A stretch of DNA of 64,000 nt from Dyadobacter sp. 3J3 (GTDB lineage Bacteria > Bacteroidota > Bacteroidia > Cytophagales > Spirosomataceae). The stretch lies in the NCBI RefSeq assembly GCF_009801115.1, contig NZ_VTOL01000014.1:100971-164970 (forward strand). The letters are read 5' to 3'. The position numbers and the translations under genes are program-made. Below are positions 32,231-40,664 of this stretch, in pieces; position 1 is the first letter of the stretch, and every line of letters starts with the position of its first letter. The notes under the pieces were generated by a model. That model was given only the letters and a program-made list of their open reading frames with translations, had not been told where the DNA came from and did no database searches.

Positions 32231-33469
32231 ATGAATAAAATATTAAAAATCAAGATGTTGATTCCTGCCCTGATGGCAGGAATTCTTTTAGGGTGCAGTA
32301 ACGACGAAATCGATACTGCACCGGGCGAAGTGCATCCGGTGCAGATTCCTGCGAGGATTTCGGCCGGGACCAATGATTTTGCTTTCGATTTCTTCAAAAA
32401 TCTTCAACAACAGGAAAAAGCAGATGATAACTTATTCGTATCCCCGCTGAGCCTGCACATGGCAATGGGGATGCTGCTGAACGGAGCAGAAAATGAGACT
32501 GCGGCCGAAATTCTGAAAACTTTGAAAATGGAAGGCGTATCGCTTACGGATCTCAATGAAGCATATCAGACACTTTTGAACGACATGCCTGTCGCAGATT
32601 CCAAAGTAACGCTGGGACTTGCCAATTCTGTCTGGTACAGAAATACTTTCCAGGTTGAAACTGATTTTAAAAATGTACTGAATCAAACATTCAATGCAGA
32701 AGTTACCGGGCTGGAATTTAATAAAACGGCCTTGGATAAAATCAATCAGTGGGCGAGCGACAAAACGAATGGGAAAATCAAAAAGGTGCTTGATCAGATC
32801 AATCCGGATGATGTTATGTTTCTGTTGAACGCCCTGTATTTTAAAGGAGACTGGGTGACAAAATTCGATTCAGGAAATACAAAGGATAGGACATTTCATC
32901 TTCAATCCGGAGTTGATAAAAATGTAAAAATGATGTATTCAAAATCAGATTTTGCTTTATCAGGCTCCGAAAAATATACAGCGGTTAAATTACCGTATGG
33001 TAACGGACAATTTGAAATGACCATTTTGCTCCCGAACACCCAGCATTCAATCAATGAAATCCTGAGCTCATTCACAACTGCGGAATGGACCAAGATTAAA
33101 TCTGATACTGCAAAAACCGGTGTCAATTTGGGATTGCCAAGATTTACGTTGGAATATTCAAAAAAGCTGAATGAAACCTTGAACAAAATGGGTATTTCCG
33201 CAATCTTCAATACAGCTGCGGAATTAGGAAAGATTAATAGGACAGTACCTACGATGGTCAGTTTCGTAAAACAAGATACCTATCTGGGCATAGATGAAAA
33301 GGGAACAGAGGCAGCAGCGGTCACATCAATTGGCATAGTTGCTACTTCGGCTGGTCCTACTCAACCGCTACAAATCATCTGCGACCGTCCATTCGGAATC
33401 ATCATCAGCGAAAAAACATCAAATACAATATTGTTCATGGGAAGAATCATGAATCCGGACAGTAAGTAG
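32231..33469 (+). CDS. Serpin, lipoprotein
   Basis: A 412-residue serine protease inhibitor of the serpin family with a lipoprotein signal (MNKILKIKMLIPALMAGILLGC). Core motifs are LFVSPLSLHMAMGMLLNGAENETAAEIL, NALYFKGDW and ICDRPFGIIISEKTSNTILFMGRI. The hinge of the reactive loop, EKGTEAAAVTS, has the small residues needed for inhibitory insertion; the scissile bond is probably near ATSAG. Bacterial serpins are scattered in distribution. It follows the sigma/anti-sigma pair with a 112-bp gap. Confidence 0.92.
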   Translation: MNKILKIKMLIPALMAGILLGCSNDEIDTAPGEVHPVQIPARISAGTNDFAFDFFKNLQQQEKADDNLFVSPLSLHMAMGMLLNGAENETAAEILKTLKMEGVSLTDLNEAYQTLLNDMPVADSKVTLGLANSVWYRNTFQVETDFKNVLNQTFNAEVTGLEFNKTALDKINQWASDKTNGKIKKVLDQINPDDVMFLLNALYFKGDWVTKFDSGNTKDRTFHLQSGVDKNVKMMYSKSDFALSGSEKYTAVKLPYGNGQFEMTILLPNTQHSINEILSSFTTAEWTKIKSDTAKTGVNLGLPRFTLEYSKKLNETLNKMGISAIFNTAAELGKINRTVPTMVSFVKQDTYLGIDEKGTEAAAVTSIGIVATSAGPTQPLQIICDRPFGIIISEKTSNTILFMGRIMNPDSK

Positions 33470-33644
33470 CTATTAGCTGTCAGGGATTAGCTTTTGGTGA
33501 AAGTGGGTTGATTAATAAGCCAATGCCTAGTGATTACTGATATTAAATGGGCTATTGAACTGTTAGGAATTGGATTTGGGCAAAGGTTGGTTTATTATCA
33601 ACACTAACGCCGAATCGCTAACAGCCAAAAGCTAAAAGAAAATA

Positions 33645-33667
33645 AACGTTAGTTGTCGACTAACGTT
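33645..33667 (+). terminator. Terminator hairpin after serpin gene
   Basis: Perfect 9-bp arms, AACGTTAGT (33645-33653) and ACTAACGTT (33659-33667), followed by TTC. A second hairpin follows at 33681. Confidence 0.6.
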
Positions 33668-33680
33668 TTCGGGGTGCGTT

Positions 33681-33709
33681 ATCGTCCGCTGGCTTTGCTT
33701 GCGGACGAT
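33681..33709 (+). terminator. Second hairpin, terminator or leader element
   Basis: Arms ATCGTCCGC (33681-33689) and GCGGACGAT (33701-33709), with an 11-nt loop, followed by TTTGTTT. Its 3' arm is part of the CGGACGATTTTGTTT box that is repeated at 35844, so it may belong to the downstream gene's leader rather than only end the serpin transcript. Confidence 0.5.
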
Positions 33710-33807
33710 TTTGTTTGGTATGGTTACAACCTTTCCTTTTCTTCCTGTGTCTATGATTTTAGTAAGAAAAAGTTTCACAGAATCTTCTCTAACAAAATCC
33801 CTGCGTC

Positions 33808-35106
33808 ATGAAAAAACAATTACTTCCGCTCTTATTTGTATTGCTGGCCAGCACTTTATGGTCTTGTAATGATCAATGTAAAGAAACAAGAATTACTCGG
33901 CGCTATACACCCATTTCAATTTCTCTCGCCGAAATCCGTAGTAATGTAAAAACTGAATCTCCGCATGATCTTGTCAGACCAGGAAAAATTTATACAAAAG
34001 ATAACTATTTATTTATCAATGAGATAAAAACAGGAATTCATGTCGTGGATAACAGCGACCCGTCAAATCCTAAATTTTTGGCATTTATAAGCATTCCTGG
34101 TAATGGAGACATTTCTGTTCGTAATAATATTCTATATGCCGATAGTTACACGGATCTTGTAGCGATAGATATCACTGATCCTGCAAATGCAAAAGAAGTA
34201 AGCCGAGTTCAAAATGTATTTCGTAATGGACAGTTTGACGGTGCTGCCTGGTTTCTAAATCAGACTAACGGAGTTGACAATCTGACGATTCAGGATTATA
34301 CAATTGATTACGTAACAGAAACTGTAACAACCAATTGTGAAGATAATATTGCCTCGCCAATATATTATGATTCCTGGTTTACGACAACCAGCATGCTTTC
34401 AAGTTATGCACCGTCTGTGTCTTCTGGAAATTCAAATGGGCAGGCTGGCTCTATGTCGCGTTTTGCACTATATGACAACTTTTTGTATACCGTGAGTCAA
34501 AATAGTATGCATTTATTTAATATCAATGATCCTGCAAAACCGGTAGATTATACCACCGTAAATGTGGGCTGGAATATTGAAACTATTTTTCCTTACCAAA
34601 ACAAGCTTTTTCTGGGTTCTTCAACGGGAATGTTCATTTTGGATAATAGTAATCCCGCTGCACCAAAACAGCTTTCGATGTACGAACATGCGCGCGCCTG
34701 CGATCCGGTTGTTGTGCACGACAATATTGCTTATGTCACACTGCGTACGGGCAATTCTTGTGGCGGAAACCAAAATCAATTGGATCTTGTGGATGTAAGT
34801 GATGCAAGTGCTCCGAAACTGATCAGGAGCTACACGATGGAAAATCCATATGGATTGAGCATAAACTTCCCGAATTTATTCCTTTGCGAGGGGAAAAACG
34901 GGTTTAAAGTTTTTGATGTCAGTGATAAATTAACAGTGGATCAACATCTGCTTTCTTTCAATACCGATATGCATGCGTACGATGTGATTTCTATGGGCAA
35001 AAATTTAATGTTGATAGGCGATGATGGGTTTTACCAGTTTGATGCAAGCGATCCAAAAAATCTAAAACAGCTTAGTAAAATCGCAGTTAAAAAAGCAGTT
35101 CAATAA
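33808..35106 (+). CDS. LVIVD-repeat propeller lipoprotein, paralogue 1
   Basis: A 432-residue lipoprotein. The signal and lipobox are LLPLLFVLLASTLWSC, then a CKETR motif. The body has LVIVD/beta-propeller repeats: IKTGIHVVDNSDPSNPKFLA, LVAIDITDPANAKEV, FKVFDVSDKLTVDQHLLS and FDASDPKNLKQLSK. Closely similar to the genes at 35946 and 37254; shared features include CGGNQN and YVTETV. Such repeats form seven-bladed propellers, probably at the outer membrane surface. Function unknown. Confidence 0.85.
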   Translation: MKKQLLPLLFVLLASTLWSCNDQCKETRITRRYTPISISLAEIRSNVKTESPHDLVRPGKIYTKDNYLFINEIKTGIHVVDNSDPSNPKFLAFISIPGNGDISVRNNILYADSYTDLVAIDITDPANAKEVSRVQNVFRNGQFDGAAWFLNQTNGVDNLTIQDYTIDYVTETVTTNCEDNIASPIYYDSWFTTTSMLSSYAPSVSSGNSNGQAGSMSRFALYDNFLYTVSQNSMHLFNINDPAKPVDYTTVNVGWNIETIFPYQNKLFLGSSTGMFILDNSNPAAPKQLSMYEHARACDPVVVHDNIAYVTLRTGNSCGGNQNQLDLVDVSDASAPKLIRSYTMENPYGLSINFPNLFLCEGKNGFKVFDVSDKLTVDQHLLSFNTDMHAYDVISMGKNLMLIGDDGFYQFDASDPKNLKQLSKIAVKKAVQ

Positions 35107-35178
35107 GTTGTCGGGACTAGTTTAGTTTGAATAACTTATAGATACCGGTTTCTCTCTCAACAATTTAAAAAATATAAA

Positions 35179-35769
35179 ATGAAAATACTTTTTTCATTCT
35201 TCATGGCCGTTCTGGCTATTTCTCCTGCACTGGCGCAGGACGAAACTTTCAAAAGGAAGTTTGTAAACCATACGGAATTTGGAGGTTTGTTTGGCAGAGT
35301 AAAATATGACACTTATCAAGGTTATGGTGGTAATCAGAAAACGGTGGATAGCAAAGCGAGTTTGAGTATCCAGACTTTCAACGGAATTCATCTGAACCAG
35401 CGACTGGATGTGGGTGTTACGCTGGGTTTTGATTGGTATAAAACTGCGTTATTAAATCCAATTGCAGCCGGAATCCGTTATGATATTACAAAAGGGCCAA
35501 AAGCACGATTGTTTCTTACAGGTGACGTAGGTTACGGATTCAACTGGCTGAATCAGGATTCGGATGGTTATAAAACAAAAGGCGGCTGGATGATAAATCC
35601 CGGCGTTGGCTTGCGGATGGGAAAAATTAACAGCTCCTCTTTTACATTTTCGGTATCCTACAAACGGCAGGAAGCATTTGCTGATAAGCCCTTACTTTAT
35701 AATCAGACTGAGCGCACAGAAGATAGAGTATATAACAGGATTGCTGCCCGGATTGGGATAAGTTTTTAG
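35179..35769 (+). CDS. Outer-membrane beta-barrel protein, small
   Basis: A 196-residue protein with signal MKILFSFFMAVLAISPALAQ and a beta-rich body (ASLSIQTFNGIHLNQRLDVG, LTGDVGYGFNWL, GVGLRMGKIN) ending RIAARIGISF with a terminal Phe. This fits an eight-stranded outer-membrane barrel. It lies between LVIVD paralogues 1 and 2 in the same direction, 72 bp after the first, and may anchor or export them; that role is only inference. Confidence 0.75.
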   Translation: MKILFSFFMAVLAISPALAQDETFKRKFVNHTEFGGLFGRVKYDTYQGYGGNQKTVDSKASLSIQTFNGIHLNQRLDVGVTLGFDWYKTALLNPIAAGIRYDITKGPKARLFLTGDVGYGFNWLNQDSDGYKTKGGWMINPGVGLRMGKINSSSFTFSVSYKRQEAFADKPLLYNQTERTEDRVYNRIAARIGISF

Positions 35770-35843
35770 GATTTATTGCGGTCAGAACGGATTTCAATAT
35801 TTAACATTTTTTTAGTTTTCAAATTCGTTCGGAGCACTCTTTT

Positions 35844-35858
35844 CGGACGATTTTGTTT
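35844..35858 (+). repeat. 15-bp box repeated upstream of LVIVD genes 1 and 2
   Basis: CGGACGATTTTGTTT is identical to 33702-33716, and both lie about 90-100 bp before a propeller lipoprotein start. The flanking leaders also share CTAT-ATTTTAG-type sequence. This suggests that the duplication copied the promoter and leader with the gene. Confidence 0.7.
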
Positions 35859-35945
35859 ATTGCAGTTACATTTCTTTTTTATTATATTGACTATAATTTT
35901 AGAGAGAAAAAATATCACCTCCTTTCTTCAAAAAAACTCAACGTT

Positions 35946-37187
35946 ATGAAGAGACAATTATTTGCCTTTTCCATTGTGCTATTAGCCAGTGGTTTATGGT
36001 CCTGCCGGGATAAGTGTAAGGAAACAAGGGTAGTAATTAAATATACCCCGATAATTCATCCGGCAGCTGAAATAAGAAACGGCGTAAAAATCCTGGCCTC
36101 TCAGGAAATCCAGGATCCCGGTAAAATGTATACCAAGGACAATTACTTGTTCATTAATGACATCAGAAATGGAATCCATATAATTGATAACCATGATCCG
36201 TCAAATCCTGTCAAAATTTCTTTCATTCAAATTCCGGGAAATGGAGATTTTGCAATTCAGAGTAACACCTTGTATGCAGATAGTTATTCCGATGTGGTTT
36301 CCTTTGACATCTCGGATCTAACCAATATTAAAGTAACTGGGCGTGTCAATGATTTGTTTGAAGCAGGCTGGTTTAATAATACTTCCTGGTCTGTGGAGTC
36401 CGGAGGATTTAACCTTTCTGAAACAACAAAAGAATATGTTACAGAAACAGTTGATGTGGATTGCGAGAATGATCCCGAGCCAGAGTCAATTCCATTAGAA
36501 ACGAGCATTGTAACCCGTCGAGGGCTGAAAACGTTGGGCCGTTTTGCTATTCAGGACAAGTTTCTTTATTCAGCTACGGATTTTACAACGGTTGAGATAT
36601 TTAATTTAATGAATTTTACAAAACCGGACCCGTTAAATACGATCAAGGTATCTCCTCTGCCGCTTTCAATTTTCACGCATCAGGACAAATTATTTATTTC
36701 ATCGTTTGATGGCTTCATTGTTTATGACAATTCGACACCAGATTTCCCCAAGAAAATATCAGCTTTTCCACAAGGGACTTCGTGCGATAAAACTGTTATT
36801 CAAAATAACATCGCATACCTTATTACCACAATCGGAAGCTATTGTGGTAATGAAGCAAAAAAACTTGACCTAATAGATATCAGTGATTCAAGTTTACCGA
36901 AGCTGATTAAATCGTATCCCATGATCAGTACCAGCGGCCTTGCCCTGGATTACCCAACTATATATATCTGCGAGGGAACAAATGGCTTTAAAGTTTTTGA
37001 TGTCAGTGATAAAATGACGGTTGATCAGCATTTGCTCACTTACACTAATGATTTAAAGGCAAATGATGTTATTCTTTCCGGAAAAATTGTGATCGTAAAT
37101 GCGGAGGACGGGATTTATCAATTTGATGGTACCGATCCAAAAAATCTGAAACAGCTGAGTAAAATTGCACTCAAGAAAGCTGTCTGA
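35946..37187 (+). CDS. LVIVD-repeat propeller lipoprotein, paralogue 2
   Basis: A 413-residue lipoprotein with lipobox SGLWSC and the shared CKETR and YTPI blocks. Repeats include YLFINDIRNGIHIIDNHDPS, FKVFDVSDKMTVDQHLLT and FDGTDPKNLKQLSKIAL. The start is the ATG at 35946, aligned with paralogue 1; the frame is open further up from a TTG at 35853, but that covers the promoter and leader region. Probably arose by tandem duplication of the gene at 33808. Confidence 0.85.
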   Translation: MKRQLFAFSIVLLASGLWSCRDKCKETRVVIKYTPIIHPAAEIRNGVKILASQEIQDPGKMYTKDNYLFINDIRNGIHIIDNHDPSNPVKISFIQIPGNGDFAIQSNTLYADSYSDVVSFDISDLTNIKVTGRVNDLFEAGWFNNTSWSVESGGFNLSETTKEYVTETVDVDCENDPEPESIPLETSIVTRRGLKTLGRFAIQDKFLYSATDFTTVEIFNLMNFTKPDPLNTIKVSPLPLSIFTHQDKLFISSFDGFIVYDNSTPDFPKKISAFPQGTSCDKTVIQNNIAYLITTIGSYCGNEAKKLDLIDISDSSLPKLIKSYPMISTSGLALDYPTIYICEGTNGFKVFDVSDKMTVDQHLLTYTNDLKANDVILSGKIVIVNAEDGIYQFDGTDPKNLKQLSKIALKKAV

Positions 37188-37253
37188 AAATTATTTCTTG
37201 CGGTTGAAATAGAGTAATACAACTCCTCCCATTTAAATAATAAACTCAACGTC

Positions 37254-38480
37254 GTGAAAAATAAACTACTTTTTATTCTGCTAATCAGCGGATTCTGGTC
37301 TTGCAAAGAAAAGGGAGATTGCACCAGTACCCGAACAACCCTTGTTAACACCCCGGTAATCCATCCATTTTCCGAGATTCGGGATAGTGTGAGGTTTTTG
37401 CCTGCCAGGGAAATGGAGGATCCGGGAAAAATTTTGGTTAAGGGTACTATTTTATTTGTTAGCGAAATAAAAAAAGGAGTTCACATCATTGAAAATAGCG
37501 ATCCAACAAATCCGGTTTTTCTTTCTTTTTTACAAATTCCGGGTAATGGGGATTTAGCCATTTATCAAAACAGGCTTTATGCGGATAGCTATTCCGATTT
37601 GATTTCGTTCGATATTACAAACTTGAATGACATAAAGGAAGTTGAACGAGCACAACAGGTGTTTAAATCCGGATGGTTTAATGGAAAATGGTGGAGCGTG
37701 CAGGATGGAGGCTTATATTTTGGTGAGAAGATTGAGAAATACGTTACAGAAATAGTCAATTGTGATGAGCCGGAAGATTTGATAGCCATAGAGGATCCTG
37801 CTCCGATCAGTGCTCTGGAACATGCCAAAACTGCTCCAAGGTTTGCCGTTCAGGATAAATATCTTTACACAATTAATAGAGAAGTCCTGGACATATTTGA
37901 TCTGGACAAAACACCAAAATTGAAAGCAATAAATTCGGCGAGCATTGGCTCGGTTAATTTCTCCTTTACTTCCTTTCAAAATAAGCTAATTCTTGATTAC
38001 AATTATTATATGTGGATTTTTGATAATACAAATCCATTAACCACTCGAATGATTTCGATTTTGGATAGCATGTCAATGTGCGATAAAGTTGTTGTCCAAA
38101 ATGATATTGCTTATGTCTCAGAACGGACTGGAACAATTTGTGGCGGAAATCAGAACCGGTTAAAACTTTTTGATATCAGTGATGCCGCACATCCAAGATT
38201 TATGAAAAAATGTCCCATGGATAGCCCCCGTGCATTAAGTATAGATTTTCCAATTTTGTACATCTGCGAAGGAATAAACGGCTTTAAAGTTTTCGACGTA
38301 AGCGATACCGCCGCCATCGATCAGCATTTACTTTCCCATGAAAAAGATATCCAGGCAAATAATGTCTTTGTGTCAGGAAAAACGGTAATCATTACCGCGG
38401 CCGACGGGCTTTATCAGCTCGACGCAACGGATCCGAAAAACCTTCGCCGACTTAGCAAAATAACTTTCAAGAAAGGCTAA
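37254..38480 (+). CDS. LVIVD-repeat propeller lipoprotein, paralogue 3
   Basis: A 408-residue lipoprotein with lipobox SGFWSC, the same FKVFDVSDTAAIDQHLLS and DATDPKNLRRLSKITFKKG ends, and CGGNQN. The start is GTG, where paralogues 1 and 2 have ATG in the same sequence context (ACGT-nTG-AA), so it appears to be an ATG-to-GTG change. It lies only 66 bp after paralogue 2, lacks the 15-bp promoter box, and is likely co-transcribed with it. Confidence 0.85.
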   Translation: MKNKLLFILLISGFWSCKEKGDCTSTRTTLVNTPVIHPFSEIRDSVRFLPAREMEDPGKILVKGTILFVSEIKKGVHIIENSDPTNPVFLSFLQIPGNGDLAIYQNRLYADSYSDLISFDITNLNDIKEVERAQQVFKSGWFNGKWWSVQDGGLYFGEKIEKYVTEIVNCDEPEDLIAIEDPAPISALEHAKTAPRFAVQDKYLYTINREVLDIFDLDKTPKLKAINSASIGSVNFSFTSFQNKLILDYNYYMWIFDNTNPLTTRMISILDSMSMCDKVVVQNDIAYVSERTGTICGGNQNRLKLFDISDAAHPRFMKKCPMDSPRALSIDFPILYICEGINGFKVFDVSDTAAIDQHLLSHEKDIQANNVFVSGKTVIITAADGLYQLDATDPKNLRRLSKITFKKG

Positions 38481-38486
38481 CACGCA

Positions 38487-39605
38487 TTATTTCTTATCAG
38501 CAAGTGCCAGCTTTGGTGCGGGCAGAGTTTTGTCAAAAACTTCAACATTTTTGATAAACATGGCTTCTCCTCTGTGATACCAGTTTCTGAATTTTTCGGA
38601 CTGATCGATATGATGCGGAAGATAATCCAGCAATACGGAAAGATTAAACGTTTTTGAAGTAACACCCGCTCCGGAAATAACGCCATCCAGTGCATTACAT
38701 TCCTGTTCATAATGATTGGGAACGGGTACCATCATCACGGGTTTTGACAGGTACATAGCTTCACAAACGGACTCGAATCCGGCTGTGGTTACCAAAGCAC
38801 GGCAGCTTGCCAGCATGAAAAGATATTTCTGGCTGTTGATTCTGTGAAATGTAAGGGTTTCGTCAATTTTATGTTCATCCGGAACGTCTGCCTTGTCCCA
38901 AAAGCATTGCAGACGTATCTCCGGATGTTTCAGGTGCCATGCTATAATTTGCTCGCTCAAACTATGATGGGTCATGTACACCAGGAAAAAATCTTCTTTC
39001 AAAGGATACAGATCGCGGACTTCTTGTCTCAAAAGTGGTGGTACCACAATCAGTTTTTTATCAGGCAGTGATTCCATTTCCCGGAACGACAAAGCGAGCC
39101 TTTGACTTGCTTTCCAGGAAGCAGCTTTGGAATTAAGGTTGATCAGTATGCGGCTGATGCCGCTGTTTTTGGGAGAAGTAAAATCAGGATGAAGAATTAA
39201 ATATTGATGGGCGACACAAATCATCGGTATTTTGGTACCGTATATCACATTGTAGAGGCCGCTGTACGTTTCGTAAAAACTGATGATCAGATCCGGCTGA
39301 ATTTCGCGGACCGTTCTGTGTATATAGCGTAAACTTTTTATGTATTGCGGAAGATGTGTTACAAGACTCAGCAAAGTCCTTTTTACATTCATTCCGCCAC
39401 CGTTGTAGACTATACTGGGTGCATTGAAATAATATACAGATGAATGAATTTGTTCTTCAAAAAAGGAAGGAATGAGCCTACCTACCGCACTGCCAACCAT
39501 TGCGCCAACAATGTCATGACCAGCTCCGCGAAGGATCTGGCTCATGGATATGGCCTGCGTCAGGTGCCCCCTTCCTTCACCCTGAACCAAAAACAAAATC
39601 TTCAT
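38487..39605 (-). CDS. Glycosyltransferase, MurG/GT28-like
   Basis: A 372-residue GT-B type enzyme. The N-terminus MKILFLVQGEGRGHLTQAIS has the glycine-rich loop of MurG-like transferases. The C-terminal half has RALVTTAGFESVCEAMYLSKPVMMVPVPNHYEQECNA, the donor nucleotide-sugar site. It lies 8 bp downstream of the LpxH-like phosphoesterase, in an apparent operon, suggesting a glycolipid or lipid A-related role. The donor and acceptor are unknown. Confidence 0.85.
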   Translation of the reverse strand: MKILFLVQGEGRGHLTQAISMSQILRGAGHDIVGAMVGSAVGRLIPSFFEEQIHSSVYYFNAPSIVYNGGGMNVKRTLLSLVTHLPQYIKSLRYIHRTVREIQPDLIISFYETYSGLYNVIYGTKIPMICVAHQYLILHPDFTSPKNSGISRILINLNSKAASWKASQRLALSFREMESLPDKKLIVVPPLLRQEVRDLYPLKEDFFLVYMTHHSLSEQIIAWHLKHPEIRLQCFWDKADVPDEHKIDETLTFHRINSQKYLFMLASCRALVTTAGFESVCEAMYLSKPVMMVPVPNHYEQECNALDGVISGAGVTSKTFNLSVLLDYLPHHIDQSEKFRNWYHRGEAMFIKNVEVFDKTLPAPKLALADKK

Positions 39606-39613
39606 AAGCCGTA

Positions 39614-40486
39614 TTAAATCATCCTTCTTTTATCGTCACCCAAAACAATTCCTGTGAAAGCCACCTGTTTATCTACGGTTGGGAAAGTATCGATCCGTGT
39701 AGTTTTAACAGCTTTTTCTTCGGCAGGTTTTTCATCATAATGTGCCTGATTGTAATAAATCAGATTCCAGTTTCCTTCAAAATCTTCAACCAGCGCACTT
39801 AATGTTTCCACCCAGTCGCCGGAATTCATGTACGTAATTCCATTGATATCGCGGATAGCAGGATGGTGGATATGTCCGCAAATTACACCGTCGCAATCAC
39901 GGGAACGGGCCAGTTCTGTCAGTTTTTCTTCAAAATCCGACATATAATTCACGGCCATTTTCACTGACTGTTTTATTTTTTGAGAAAGAGAATAGTAAGG
40001 CAATCCTCTCCAAGCACGGTATTTATTATAAAATTTATTTATCCAAAGCAAAAACGTATAACCGATATCGCCCAGATAAGCCAGCCATTTCAAGTTGGTT
40101 GTGATCGAATCGAAAACGTCTCCATGTGTAACATAAAAGCGTTTTTCAGAAGAGTTAAGGATATAATCTTTTCTGATCTGGAAATGTTTTCCCAAACGCA
40201 GCGGAATGATCTGATCAAGAAAATCGTCATGATTCCCACGGATGTAAATCACTCTGGTTTTGTTTTCTTCAATCATTTTCAAAACCCGTTTGAAAAACAT
40301 GGTATGTTTCCGTTTCCAGACGCCATATTTTTTCAACTGCCAGGCATCAATAATATCACCATTCAGAATAAGCTTTTTACAAGAGTAGCTTTTCAAAAAA
40401 TTGGTAACTTCTTCTGCCTTGGAACCACCTGCTCCGAGGTGTAAGTCAGAAATAATAATCGTTCTAAAATGAGTTGTTTCTCCCAT
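39614..40486 (-). CDS. LpxH-like metallophosphoesterase
   Basis: A 290-residue calcineurin-type phosphoesterase with the full metal set: DLHLG, LNGDIIDAW, RGNHDDF, THGDVFD and CGHIHHP. The pattern fits UDP-2,3-diacylglucosamine diphosphatase (LpxH) relatives common in Bacteroidetes, though at 290 residues it is longer than E. coli LpxH (about 240). The next gene is a glycosyltransferase, 8 bp downstream. Confidence 0.85.
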   Translation of the reverse strand: MGETTHFRTIIISDLHLGAGGSKAEEVTNFLKSYSCKKLILNGDIIDAWQLKKYGVWKRKHTMFFKRVLKMIEENKTRVIYIRGNHDDFLDQIIPLRLGKHFQIRKDYILNSSEKRFYVTHGDVFDSITTNLKWLAYLGDIGYTFLLWINKFYNKYRAWRGLPYYSLSQKIKQSVKMAVNYMSDFEEKLTELARSRDCDGVICGHIHHPAIRDINGITYMNSGDWVETLSALVEDFEGNWNLIYYNQAHYDEKPAEEKAVKTTRIDTFPTVDKQVAFTGIVLGDDKRRMI

Positions 40487-40664
40487 GTTACAAATATTCT
40501 CATTTCATGTTACCTGGATATTACTGGCAGGTTATCAGTAGATTAAGTTTGAAGACAAACTAGTTCTACAAAAATCTCATAGAACATGAATAATATTAAT
40601 TCTAAGTATAATAATGGTAAATAAAGGATTCTCTATATTTGGATACAGCAAACTCACCTGACCG

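Larger units (their letters stand above)
33470..33807. other. Intergenic region with two terminator hairpins
   Basis: A 338-bp gap after the serpin gene. It contains a perfect 11-bp inverted repeat, TTAGCTTTTGG (33487-33497) with CCAAAAGCTAA (33625-33635), far apart. It also holds the two terminators listed separately and, at 33702-33716, the sequence CGGACGATTTTGTTT, which recurs at 35844 upstream of the second LVIVD paralogue. No gene is visible. Confidence 0.5.

Noticed and set aside
35853..35945. Upstream extension of LVIVD paralogue 2 to a TTG
   Set aside because: That stretch covers the repeated promoter box and leader, and the paralogues start at the aligned ATG.
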